Below are positions 42,605-50,691 of a stretch of 64,000 nt of DNA, in pieces. Positions within the stretch are counted from its first letter, which is position 1, and each line of letters starts with the position of its first letter. The position numbers were made by a program, and so were the translations under genes. The notes under the pieces were generated by a model. The model had not been told where the DNA came from, searched no databases, and saw only the letters and a list, made by a program, of their open reading frames with translations. The DNA is from Planosporangium thailandense (lineage in GTDB: Bacteria > Actinomycetota > Actinomycetes > Mycobacteriales > Micromonosporaceae): assembly GCF_011947195.1 (NCBI RefSeq), contig NZ_JAATVY010000001.1:530702-594701 (forward strand), given 5' to 3'.

Positions 42605-43372
42605 CTACAGCGGGGTCACGTACGCGCCGGAGATGCCGCCGTCCACGAGGAACGTCGACGCGGTGATGAACGACGAGTCGTCACTGGCGAGGAAGGCGAC
42701 CGCCGCGGCGATCTCCTCCGGCTCGGCGAATCGGCCGAGCGGTACATGGACGAGCCGGCGGGCCGCGCGCTCCGGATCCTTCGCGAACAGCTCCTGCAGC
42801 AGCGGCGTGTTGACCGGTCCCGGGCACAGGGCGTTGACGCGGATACCCTGCCGTGCGAACTCGACGCCGAGCTCACGCGACATCGCGAGGACACCACCCT
42901 TGGACGCGCTGTACGAGATCTGCGAGGTGGCGGCGCCCATCACCGCGACGAAGGAGGCGGTGTTGATGATCGAACCGCGCCCCTGCAACTGCATGTACGG
43001 TAGCGCGGCCTTGCAGCAGAGGTAGACGCTGGTCAGGTTGACCTCCTGGACCCGCCGCCACGCGTCCAGGCCGGTGACGAGGATCGAGTCGTCGTCGGGT
43101 GGGGAGATGCCGGCGTTGTTGAAGGCGATGTCGACCGACCCGTACGTGGTGTTCGCCGCCTCGAACAGGGCGTTCACCTGGTCGGGGTCGGTGACGTCGA
43201 CGCTGACGAACAGGCCGCCGACCTCGTCGGCCGCGCTCTTGCCGGCGGCTTCGTCCAGGTCGCCGATCACCACCTTCGCGCCCTCCGCCGCCAGCCGCCT
43301 GGCCGACGCCAGACCGATGCCGCTGGCGCCGCCGGTGATGACGGCGACGCGGCCCTGCAGTCGTGCGGTCAT
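42605..43372 (-). CDS. Short-chain dehydrogenase/reductase
   Basis: A 255-residue classical SDR: TGGASGIGLASARRL cofactor motif, NNAGIS, Ser in NTASFVAVMG and catalytic YSASKGG, with a C-terminal VDGGISGAY. It starts one base from the aldehyde dehydrogenase stop codon, so the two are tightly linked. In a gamma-glutamylated amino-alcohol route it would oxidise the alcohol to the aldehyde used by the neighbouring aldehyde dehydrogenase; this is inference from gene order. Confidence 0.87.
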   Translation of the reverse strand: MTARLQGRVAVITGGASGIGLASARRLAAEGAKVVIGDLDEAAGKSAADEVGGLFVSVDVTDPDQVNALFEAANTTYGSVDIAFNNAGISPPDDDSILVTGLDAWRRVQEVNLTSVYLCCKAALPYMQLQGRGSIINTASFVAVMGAATSQISYSASKGGVLAMSRELGVEFARQGIRVNALCPGPVNTPLLQELFAKDPERAARRLVHVPLGRFAEPEEIAAAVAFLASDDSSFITASTFLVDGGISGAYVTPL

Positions 43373-43373
43373 G

Positions 43374-44738
43374 TCACTCCTCCGTTGCGATGAAAACGTT
43401 CTTGACTTCGGTGAAGGCGTCGACGGCGTCGGGACCGAGTTCGCGCCCGAGTCCGGACTGCTTGAATCCGCCGAACGGGGTCCAGTAGCGCACCGACGAG
43501 TGCGAGTTGACGGACAGGTTTCCGCTCTGCACACCGCGGCTCACCCGCAGCGCCCGGCCGAGGTCGCGGGTCCAGATGCTGCCGGAGAGGCCGTACTCGG
43601 TGTCGTTCGCGTGGCGGACCGCGTCGGCTTCGTCGTCGAAGGGGACGACCGCGACGACGGGGCCGAAGATCTCGTCGCGCCACTGGCGCGACGCCGTCTC
43701 GATCGGCGCGAGGACCGTGGGTGGCACCCAGTAGCCGGCGCCGCGCGGCGCGGCGCCGGCGAACGCGACCGGCGCGTCCTCCAGATAGGACACCACCTTG
43801 TCACGGTGGCCGGCCGAGACCAACGGCCCCATCTGCGTGTCCGGGTCCGCCGGTTGGCCGACGCGGTAGGCCTTCACCGCGGGCTCCAGTAGCTCCATGA
43901 ACCGGTCGTAGACGCTGCGCTGCACCAGGATGCGCGACCGTGAGCAGCAGTCCTGTCCCGAGTTGTCGAAGACCCCGCCCGGTGCGGCCGCGGCCGCGCG
44001 TTCCAGGTCGGCGTCCGCGAAGACGATGTTCGCGTTCTTGCCGCCGAGCTCCAGGGTCACCCGCTTGACCTGCTCGGCGCAGCCCCGAAGGATCGTCTTA
44101 CCGACGGCGGTCGACCCGGTGAACACGATCTTGCGTACGTCGGGGTGCGACACCAGGCGCGCGCCGGTCACCGGTCCGGCGCCGGGCAGTACCTGGAACA
44201 CGCCCTCCGGAATGCCGGCCTGCAACGCGAGTTCGCCCAGGCGCAGCGCGGTGAGGGGGGTCAACTCCGCGGGCTTGAGCACCACGGTGTTTCCCGCTGC
44301 GAGGGCCGGCGCGACGCCCCACCCGGCGATCGGCATCGGGAAGTTCCACGGAGCGATGACGCCGACGACACCGAGCGGCTCCTTGAACGTGACGTCGATG
44401 CCGCCGGGGACCGGGATCTGCCGGCCGACCAGGCGTTCCGGTGCTGCCGAGTAGTAGTGCAGGACGTCGCGTACGTTGGCGGCCTCCCAGCGGGCGTTGC
44501 CGATGGTGTGTCCGGCGTTGCGGACTTCGAGGTCCGCCAGGTGGTCGATGTCGGCGTCGACGGCGTCGGCGAATCGACGCAGCAGCCGGGCGCGGTCACC
44601 CGGGGCGACGGCCGCCCAGGCCGGCGCCGCCGCCTTGGCCCGGGCGATCGCCTCGTCGGTCTCCTCGACCGAGGCAAGCCGTACGGATCCGATCGGCTTT
44701 TCGGTGGACGGGTCGATCAGCTCGAACTCGGCGGTCAA
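43374..44738 (-). CDS. Aldehyde dehydrogenase (PuuC/aminobutyraldehyde dehydrogenase-like)
   Basis: A 454-residue NAD(P)-dependent ALDH. Visible are the PWNFP motif (GVIAPWNFPMPIAGWG), GSTAVGKTI for cofactor, catalytic Glu in ELGGKNANIVF and catalytic Cys in NSGQDCCSRSR. The start is TTG at 44738, eight bases after GAGGAG, giving the N-terminus LTAEFELIDPSTEKPIG. It lies 16 bp after the gamma-glutamyl hydrolase gene. Family enzymes in such operons oxidise gamma-glutamyl-aminoaldehydes or free aminoaldehydes. Confidence 0.9.
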   Translation of the reverse strand: MTAEFELIDPSTEKPIGSVRLASVEETDEAIARAKAAAPAWAAVAPGDRARLLRRFADAVDADIDHLADLEVRNAGHTIGNARWEAANVRDVLHYYSAAPERLVGRQIPVPGGIDVTFKEPLGVVGVIAPWNFPMPIAGWGVAPALAAGNTVVLKPAELTPLTALRLGELALQAGIPEGVFQVLPGAGPVTGARLVSHPDVRKIVFTGSTAVGKTILRGCAEQVKRVTLELGGKNANIVFADADLERAAAAAPGGVFDNSGQDCCSRSRILVQRSVYDRFMELLEPAVKAYRVGQPADPDTQMGPLVSAGHRDKVVSYLEDAPVAFAGAAPRGAGYWVPPTVLAPIETASRQWRDEIFGPVVAVVPFDDEADAVRHANDTEYGLSGSIWTRDLGRALRVSRGVQSGNLSVNSHSSVRYWTPFGGFKQSGLGRELGPDAVDAFTEVKNVFIATEE

Positions 44739-44754
44739 GTGACTACTCCTCGTT

Positions 44755-45519
44755 TCACGCGTGCGTGGGCGCGCCGTCGGCCACTCGACGCCGTGCCGCG
44801 TCGACCAGCCCCTGGAACAGGCGGCGATCAGTGGAGTCCTGCTCCGGGTGCCACTGCACCGCGAGCAGGAACGGTCGTCGCGCCGACTCGACGGCCTCGA
44901 TCGTGCCGTCGTCGGCCACGCCGACGACGCTGAGGTCGGGTGCCAGCACGGCGATCGACTGGTGGTGGTAGCACGACACCGTCAGGTCCTCGCCGACGAG
45001 GGCGGCGAGCCGGCTCGCGGCTCTGACCCGCACGTGTACGTGGCCGAACCGGCCGGGGGCGGGTTGATGGCCGGTGTGGCCGACGCGGTCGGGCACGTGC
45101 TGTTCGAGGGTGCCGCCGAGCGCGACGTTCAGGACCTGCAGGCCCCGGCAGACGCCGAGGACCGGCAGGTCGAGGTCGAGCGCCGCGTGTGCCAGCGCGA
45201 GCTCCCACTCGTCGCGGTCGCGCCGTGGGGCGCCGGTGCGAAGCCCCGGCGTGTGTCCGTACCGGTTCGGCTCGACGTCGGCTCCTCCGGTGAGGACGAG
45301 GCCGTCGAGGCGCGCGAGAACGTTGGCCGCTGACGCCGGCTGCGGCGGCAGGAGCACCGCCGTGCCGCCGGCAGCGACGACGGCGTCGACGTACACCTGG
45401 TGCAGCAGGGCGAAGTCGGTGTCCCACACGAGGCTCTGCGCGCGCTCGCGGTACGTGGTCAGACCGATGAGCGGACCGGTGCCGCCTTCGGAGACGCTGT
45501 CAGAGACGCTCGAATCCAC
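44755..45519 (-). CDS. Gamma-glutamyl-amine/GABA hydrolase, PuuD-like class I amidotransferase
   Basis: A 254-residue peptidase C26 family enzyme. The nucleophile Cys is in LGVCRGLQVLNVALGG and the His-Glu pair in AVQWHPEQD. PuuD cleaves gamma-glutamyl-GABA to glutamate and GABA; this homologue should cleave a gamma-glutamyl amide made by the ligase next to it. The GTG start at 45519 overlaps the ligase gene by 20 bases and has a GGGAG site, so the two are coupled. Confidence 0.87.
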   Translation of the reverse strand: MDSSVSDSVSEGGTGPLIGLTTYRERAQSLVWDTDFALLHQVYVDAVVAAGGTAVLLPPQPASAANVLARLDGLVLTGGADVEPNRYGHTPGLRTGAPRRDRDEWELALAHAALDLDLPVLGVCRGLQVLNVALGGTLEQHVPDRVGHTGHQPAPGRFGHVHVRVRAASRLAALVGEDLTVSCYHHQSIAVLAPDLSVVGVADDGTIEAVESARRPFLLAVQWHPEQDSTDRRLFQGLVDAARRRVADGAPTHA

Positions 45520-46864
45520 GGACCCTCTCCCAGTCGGTCACCGCGGCGTTGAACGCCGCCAGCTCGACATCCGCGCAGTTGACGTAGTGCGCGACGACCT
45601 CTTCGCCGAAGGCCTCCTTGGCGATGCCGCTCGCGGCGAACAGCGCCCGCGCTTCGGCGAGCGTGCTCGGCACCCGCGGCTTGGCGGAGCGGTAGGCGTT
45701 GCCGGTGAAGGCGGGTTCGAGCGGTAGCTCGTGGTCGATGCCGTGCAGGCCGGCGGCGATGAGCGCGGCGACGGCCAGGTAGGGGTTGACGTCGCCGCCG
45801 GGGACCCGGTTCTCGACCCGCAGCGAGTGGCCCGAGCCGACGACGCGCAGGGCGCATGTCCGGTTGTCGAGACCCCACGCCACCGCGGTCGGGGCGAAGC
45901 TGCCCGGCACGTACCGCTTGTAGGAGTTGACGTTCGGTGCCAGCAGGAGCGTCAGTTCCCGTAGGGCGGCGAGCTGGCCGGCGACGAAGTGCTCCATCGT
46001 CGTCGAGAACCCGTACGGGCGGTCACCGGCGAGGATCGCCGCGCCGTCGTCCGCGCGCAGGCTGAGGTGGATGTGGCACGAGTTTCCTTCCCGCTCGTCG
46101 AACTTCGACATGAACGTGAGGCTGTGCCCGTGCGCGCCGGCGATCTCCTTCGCGCCGGTCTTGTACAGCACGTGGCCGTCGCAGGTGCGCAGCGCCTCGT
46201 CGTAGCGGAACGCGATCTCGTGCTGGCCCAGGTTGCACTCGCCCTTGACGCTCTCGACGTACAGGCCGGCGCCCTCCATGCCCCGGCGGATCGCGCCGAG
46301 GACGGGTTCGACCTGCGCGCCGCCGAACAGCGAGTAGTCGACGTTGTACCGGTTGGCCGGGCGAAGGTCGCGGTAGGTCTGGCGCCAGGCCTCGTCGTAC
46401 GGCGTGTCGAAGAGCAGGAACTCCAGCTCGGTGCCGGCGAAGGCGACCAGGCCGCGTTCGGCCAGGCGCTCGACCTGTCGTCGCAGCACCTGCCGGGGCG
46501 CGACCGCGACCGGGGTGCCGTCGGCCCACCGCGCGTCGCAGTGCACGAAGGCGGACCGGTCCTGCCACGGAAGAACGGTGAGCGTGTCGAGGTCGGGAAC
46601 CAGGGCGAAGTCGCCGTAGCCGCGTTCCCACGAGCTGAGCTCGTAGCCGTCGACGGTGTTCATGTCGACGTCCACGGCGAGCAGGTAGTTGCAGGCCTCG
46701 CCGCCATGGGGGAGCACCTCGTCGAGGAACCAGCGCGCGGAGCAGCGCTTGCCCTGGAGCCGACCCTGCATGTCGGTCAGGGCGATGGACACACTGTCGA
46801 TGGCTCCGGAGTCGACGAGGCTACGCAGCTCGTCGACGGTGATGCGGCCGGACGCGTCGGTCAC
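45500..46864 (-). CDS. Glutamine synthetase-like gamma-glutamyl amine ligase (PuuA/GlnA4 type)
   Basis: A 454-residue GS-fold enzyme. It has the N-terminal beta-grasp part (SIALTDMQGRLQGKRCSARWF), metal and glutamate binding motifs KGECNLGQHEIAFRY, HGHSLTFMSKFDEREGNSCHIHLSL (cited in part: FMSKFDEREGNSCHIHLSL) and RVENRVPGGDVNPYLAVAA near the C-terminus. It lacks features of housekeeping GlnA. PuuA adds glutamate to putrescine, GlnA4 of Streptomyces to ethanolamine; the downstream hydrolase and dehydrogenases fit the same logic. The GTG start at 46864 faces the divergent promoter region. Confidence 0.87.
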   Translation of the reverse strand: MTDASGRITVDELRSLVDSGAIDSVSIALTDMQGRLQGKRCSARWFLDEVLPHGGEACNYLLAVDVDMNTVDGYELSSWERGYGDFALVPDLDTLTVLPWQDRSAFVHCDARWADGTPVAVAPRQVLRRQVERLAERGLVAFAGTELEFLLFDTPYDEAWRQTYRDLRPANRYNVDYSLFGGAQVEPVLGAIRRGMEGAGLYVESVKGECNLGQHEIAFRYDEALRTCDGHVLYKTGAKEIAGAHGHSLTFMSKFDEREGNSCHIHLSLRADDGAAILAGDRPYGFSTTMEHFVAGQLAALRELTLLLAPNVNSYKRYVPGSFAPTAVAWGLDNRTCALRVVGSGHSLRVENRVPGGDVNPYLAVAALIAAGLHGIDHELPLEPAFTGNAYRSAKPRVPSTLAEARALFAASGIAKEAFGEEVVAHYVNCADVELAAFNAAVTDWERVRGFERL

Positions 46865-47000
46865 GCCGTCTCGCTTTCGTCTCTAGGTGGCGGCCGGGAT
46901 CCGCTCCCGGAACCGGATGGACAGACGCGCATGTCCGGTCACTAGCACCCCGCGCGCCTGTTCGTCGTGGGGCCTGAAGTTACCGCCACGACCAAAAACT

Positions 47001-47008
47001 GTCTAGAC
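47001..47008. promoter_or_regulatory. HutC/GntR-type operator 1
   Basis: GTCTAGAC, a perfect palindrome matching GTNTANAC, the consensus of the HutC subfamily of GntR regulators and the core of DasR-type sites. The HutC-type regulator at 39083-39901 is the likely binder. Confidence 0.6.
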
Positions 47009-47034
47009 CGAATCACTCTCGGGGATTTCTTTTC

Positions 47035-47042
47035 GTATAGAC
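47035..47042. promoter_or_regulatory. HutC/GntR-type operator 2
   Basis: GTATAGAC, a second GTNTANAC match, 34 bp from the first. Two sites in the AT-rich core of a divergent promoter suggest one regulator controls both operons. Confidence 0.55.
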
Positions 47043-47167
47043 CTTTTCCGTGATCGATTCCGCTGGTAACGTCCGCCGCCAACGCCAGACTGTGGTCTGG
47101 GCTACACCGTGCGGAGCCCGCACGCAGCGCGCGAGACGGCACGTACTCGCCGGACGAGAGGGGTTCG

Positions 47168-49582
47168 ATGTCCCTGCCCGAACGCAGCCAGATCGTCATC
47201 ATCGGCGGTGGGGTGGTGGGCTGCAGCATCGCCTACCACCTGGCCCAGCGCGGCGTCACCGATGTGGTGCTGGTCGAGCGCCGGAAGCTGACGAACGGCA
47301 GCACCTGGCACGCCGCCGGCCTGGTCGGGCAGCTGCGCACGTCGAGCAGCCTCACGCAGCTGATGCAGAAGAGCGTGGAGACGTACGAGACGCTGGAGGA
47401 GAAGACCGGCTACGCGACGGGCTGGCGGGGTGTCGGCAGCATCCGCGTCGCGTCGAGCGCCGACCGGTGGGAGGAGATCAGGCGCCTCGCCACGACCGGC
47501 AAGAGCTTCGGCTTCGACGTGCACCTCGTCTCGCCGCGGGAGGCGCTCGAGCTGTTCCCGCTGCTCAACATCGACGGCGTGTACGGGGCGACGTGGATCC
47601 CCAGCGACGGTTACGTCGACCCCAGTCAGCTCACGCACTCCTTCGCCACCGGGGCCCGCGCGGCCGGTGTCAGGATCATTCAGGACTGCCGGGTGGAGTC
47701 GATCGAGCGGGTCGGGCGCCGGGTCACCGCCGTCGTCACCGACCAGGGGCGCATCGAGTGCGAGACGCTCGTCAACGCGACGGGCATGTGGGGAACGGAG
47801 ACCGCCCGGCTGGCCGGCGTCGATCTCGCGGTCAACGCGGTCGAGCACCAGTACGTCGTGACCGAAAAGGCCGACGGCATCCCGTGGGATCTGCCGACCA
47901 TGCGCGATCCCGACGCGCGCTTCTACCTCAAGCCGGAGGCGGGCGGCCTGGTCATCGGCGGCTGGGAGGACGGCACGCGGGCACCGTGGCGCCGCATTCC
48001 GGTGGACCTCGGCCCGGACCTGTTCCCGCCCAACTACGAGCGGTTCGAGGGGCTGGCCGAAGGCGCCGCCCACCGCATCCCCCGCTTCGGCGAGCTGGGC
48101 ATCCAGACGTGGGTCAACGGACCCATCCCCTTCTCGCCCGACGCCGAGCCGCTCATGGGGATCACCGAAGACCTCGACAACATGTTCCACTGCTGCGGCT
48201 TCTCGGCCGGCGTCGCCGCCGGCGGCGGGGCCGGCTGGGCCATGGCGAACTGGATCGTCGACGGCGACCCGGGGCTGGACCTGTGGCCGTTCGACGTGCG
48301 GCGGTTCGGCCGCCCGCACAACGTCCCGTCCTACCTCGAGCAGCGTTCGATCGACGCCTACGGCCACTACTACCAGATCGCGTACCCCAACCGGGAGCTG
48401 GAGGCGCCGCGTGGGCAGCGCACCAGCGCCCTCTACGGCGCCCTGCGCGAGCGCGGCGCCGTCTTCGGCGCCAAGTTCGGCTGGGAACGGGCCAACTGGT
48501 TCGCGCCGGAGGGCGAGCCACGCGTCGAGAACCTCACGTTCGGGCGCAGCAACGCCTTCCCGCACATCGCCGCCGAGCACGCGGCCGTCCGGACGGCGGT
48601 CGGGGTGGTCGACCAGAGCAGCTTCTCGAAGTACGAGATCTTCGGCCCCGGCGCGCTGGCGCTGCTGCAGAAGGTCGCCGGCGCGAACATGGACGTGAAG
48701 ATCGGCAAGATTGTCTACACCCAGCTGCTCAACCCGAACGGCGGGATCGAAGCCGACGTCACGATCACGCGGCTGGCCGAGAACGAGTTCTACTTCGTCA
48801 CCGGCAGCGCGTTCGGCCGTCACGACCTGACCTTCCTGCTCCAGCACGCCCCGGACGACGGCTCGGTCCACATCCGCGACGTCACCTCCGCCTACGGCGT
48901 GCTGAACGTGTGCGGCCCCCGGGCGCGCGACGTGGCCACGAAGCTGACCTGGGCCGACCTCAGCAACGAGGCGTTCCCGTACATGACCGCGCAGCAGATC
49001 GACCTCGGCTACGCCCCGGTGCGCGCTCTTCGCGCCACCTACGTCGGCGAGCTCGGCTGGGAGTTCCACGTCCCGACCGAGTACCTGCTCGACCTGTACG
49101 AGCGCATCCTGGCCGCCGGCGCCGAGTTCGGCATCCGCAACGTCGGCTACAAGGCGGTCGAGTCGCTGCGCCTGGAGAAGCAGTACCTGGCGTGGGCGAC
49201 CGACATCAAGTCGGACACGAACCCGCTCGAGGCCGGGCTCGGCTTCGCGGTCAAGCCGGACAAGCCGGAGCTGCTGGCCGGTCCGGCGCTGCGCCAGATC
49301 CGCGACGAGGGCGTCACGCGCAAACTCTGCTGGTTCTCCGCCGATCCCGAGGTCTTCATGCACGGCGGTGAGCTCCTCACGCACGCCAGTCGCCCGCTCG
49401 CGGCCACCGTCCGCAGCGCCGGATACGGGCACACGGTCGGCCGGACGATCTTCTCGGCGTACGTGCCGATCGAGCTCGCCGACGAGACCGAATTCATCGT
49501 CGACGTGGCCACCGAGCGGTTCCCGGCCCGCCGGGAGAGCGGTCCGCTGTACGACCCGAAGGGCGCCCGCGTCCGAGCCTGA
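47168..49582 (+). CDS. Dimethylglycine/sarcosine dehydrogenase-like flavoenzyme with folate (GcvT) domain, copy 1
   Basis: An 804-residue two-part enzyme. The N-terminal half is a DAO-type FAD domain: GGGVVGCSIAYHLAQRG dinucleotide motif and the [10 protein letters not shown] motif whose His is the covalent flavin site in dimethylglycine dehydrogenase. The C-terminal half is a GcvT-like tetrahydrofolate domain (VDQSSFSKYEIFGPGAL through ELGWEFHVP and EAGLGFAVK). Such enzymes remove N-methyl groups, pass the carbon to THF as methylene-THF and the electrons to ETF, here encoded in the divergent operon. The substrate could be dimethylglycine, sarcosine or another N-methyl amine. Confidence 0.87.
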   Translation: MSLPERSQIVIIGGGVVGCSIAYHLAQRGVTDVVLVERRKLTNGSTWHAAGLVGQLRTSSSLTQLMQKSVETYETLEEKTGYATGWRGVGSIRVASSADRWEEIRRLATTGKSFGFDVHLVSPREALELFPLLNIDGVYGATWIPSDGYVDPSQLTHSFATGARAAGVRIIQDCRVESIERVGRRVTAVVTDQGRIECETLVNATGMWGTETARLAGVDLAVNAVEHQYVVTEKADGIPWDLPTMRDPDARFYLKPEAGGLVIGGWEDGTRAPWRRIPVDLGPDLFPPNYERFEGLAEGAAHRIPRFGELGIQTWVNGPIPFSPDAEPLMGITEDLDNMFHCCGFSAGVAAGGGAGWAMANWIVDGDPGLDLWPFDVRRFGRPHNVPSYLEQRSIDAYGHYYQIAYPNRELEAPRGQRTSALYGALRERGAVFGAKFGWERANWFAPEGEPRVENLTFGRSNAFPHIAAEHAAVRTAVGVVDQSSFSKYEIFGPGALALLQKVAGANMDVKIGKIVYTQLLNPNGGIEADVTITRLAENEFYFVTGSAFGRHDLTFLLQHAPDDGSVHIRDVTSAYGVLNVCGPRARDVATKLTWADLSNEAFPYMTAQQIDLGYAPVRALRATYVGELGWEFHVPTEYLLDLYERILAAGAEFGIRNVGYKAVESLRLEKQYLAWATDIKSDTNPLEAGLGFAVKPDKPELLAGPALRQIRDEGVTRKLCWFSADPEVFMHGGELLTHASRPLAATVRSAGYGHTVGRTIFSAYVPIELADETEFIVDVATERFPARRESGPLYDPKGARVRA

Positions 49583-49649
49583 TCCGCCCGCGCCCCGCTG
49601 TGGCGGCGCAGCACCGGTGACCCCCTCCCAGACCAGGAGTTATGTCCGT

Positions 49650-50594
49650 ATGAGCAGCGACGCGGTGACAACAGACGCTCCGACCGTACCCACCCTGACC
49701 GATGTACTCCTTGACGAGATAGCCGTCTTCCGCGGCCGGCCGAGGAGCGTCGAGGAGCTGTCGGGTGGGCTCACGAACCGGAATTACAAGGTCACGACCG
49801 ACGAAGGCAGCTACGTCGTCCGGGTGTCGTCCGAGGAGACCGGAGCGCTCGCGATCAACCGGGACCACGAGTACCGCAACTCGGTCATCGCCGCGGCGGC
49901 CGGCGTCGGGGCCCCGGTCATCGCGCACCTGCCGGACCGGCACGTCATGGTCGTGGGCTTCATCGACGGGCACACCTTCGCCGACCACGACTTCGCGGTG
50001 CCCGGCACCATCGAGCGGGTCGCCGCGTCGTGCCGGGCGCTCCACGCCGCGCCGCCCTTCGTCAACGACTTCAACATGTTCGAGATCCAGCGCCGCTACC
50101 TCGGCGTCGTGCAGGAGAACGGCTATCGGCTACCGGACGGGTACCTCGACCTGGAGCCCCACGTGGCAACGCTCCGGCGGGCACTCGCGGTCCGCGACGA
50201 GGGTACGGTGCCGTGCAACAACGATCTGCTGGCCGCCAACTTCATCGACGACGGAAGCAAGATCTGGCTCATCGACTACGAGTACTCCGGCAACAACGAC
50301 CCGTGCTTCGAGCTGGGCAACATCTGGAGCGAGTGCCACCTGGACCTCGACCAGCTCGAAGCGCTCGTGACCGCCTACTACGGCCGGCTGCTGCGTAACA
50401 AGCTCGCGCGGGCGCAGTTGCAGGGCCTGATGTCGAAGTACGGGTGGACGTTGTGGGCCTCCATCCAACAGGCGACCAGCCCCATCGACTTCGATTTCTG
50501 GAGCTGGGGCATGGAGAAGTACGAGTCCGCCGTGGCGATCTTCCGTAGCGCCCGGTTCGACGAGCTGCTTGACGAGGTACAGCGCGCCGACTGA
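49650..50594 (+). CDS. Choline/ethanolamine kinase-like phosphotransferase (LicA type), altered catalytic loop
   Basis: A 314-residue APH/ChoK-fold protein. It has a phosphate-loop-like SGGLTNRNYKVTTDEGSYVVR, a catalytic loop PCNNDLLAANFID and a metal motif IWLIDYEYSGNNDPCFELGN. In LicA-type kinases the loop reads C-H-N-D; here His is replaced by Asn but the catalytic Asp and the downstream Asn remain. The ATG at 49650 follows AGGAG; a nearby ATG at 49642 is out of frame. Its place between two flavoenzyme genes and the permease suggests it phosphorylates the imported amino alcohol or an intermediate. Confidence 0.8.
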   Translation: MSSDAVTTDAPTVPTLTDVLLDEIAVFRGRPRSVEELSGGLTNRNYKVTTDEGSYVVRVSSEETGALAINRDHEYRNSVIAAAAGVGAPVIAHLPDRHVMVVGFIDGHTFADHDFAVPGTIERVAASCRALHAAPPFVNDFNMFEIQRRYLGVVQENGYRLPDGYLDLEPHVATLRRALAVRDEGTVPCNNDLLAANFIDDGSKIWLIDYEYSGNNDPCFELGNIWSECHLDLDQLEALVTAYYGRLLRNKLARAQLQGLMSKYGWTLWASIQQATSPIDFDFWSWGMEKYESAVAIFRSARFDELLDEVQRAD

Positions 50595-50691
50595 CCGGCG
50601 GTCCGCCGATGGTCGCGCTCGCATCTCCCATACCGCACGTGCACATTCCCGTAATCACCTCGGCTTGAATCTCCACAATGGAGGAACCGAA

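Larger units (their letters stand above)
46865..47167. promoter_or_regulatory. Divergent promoter region of the amine/one-carbon locus
   Basis: A 303 bp gap between two divergent operons. It contains an AT-rich core at about 46990-47050, two GTNTANAC sites inside it, and an inverted repeat CCAGAC-TGTG-GTCTGG at 47085-47100. No gene is seen in it. Both operons must be driven from here. Confidence 0.65.
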
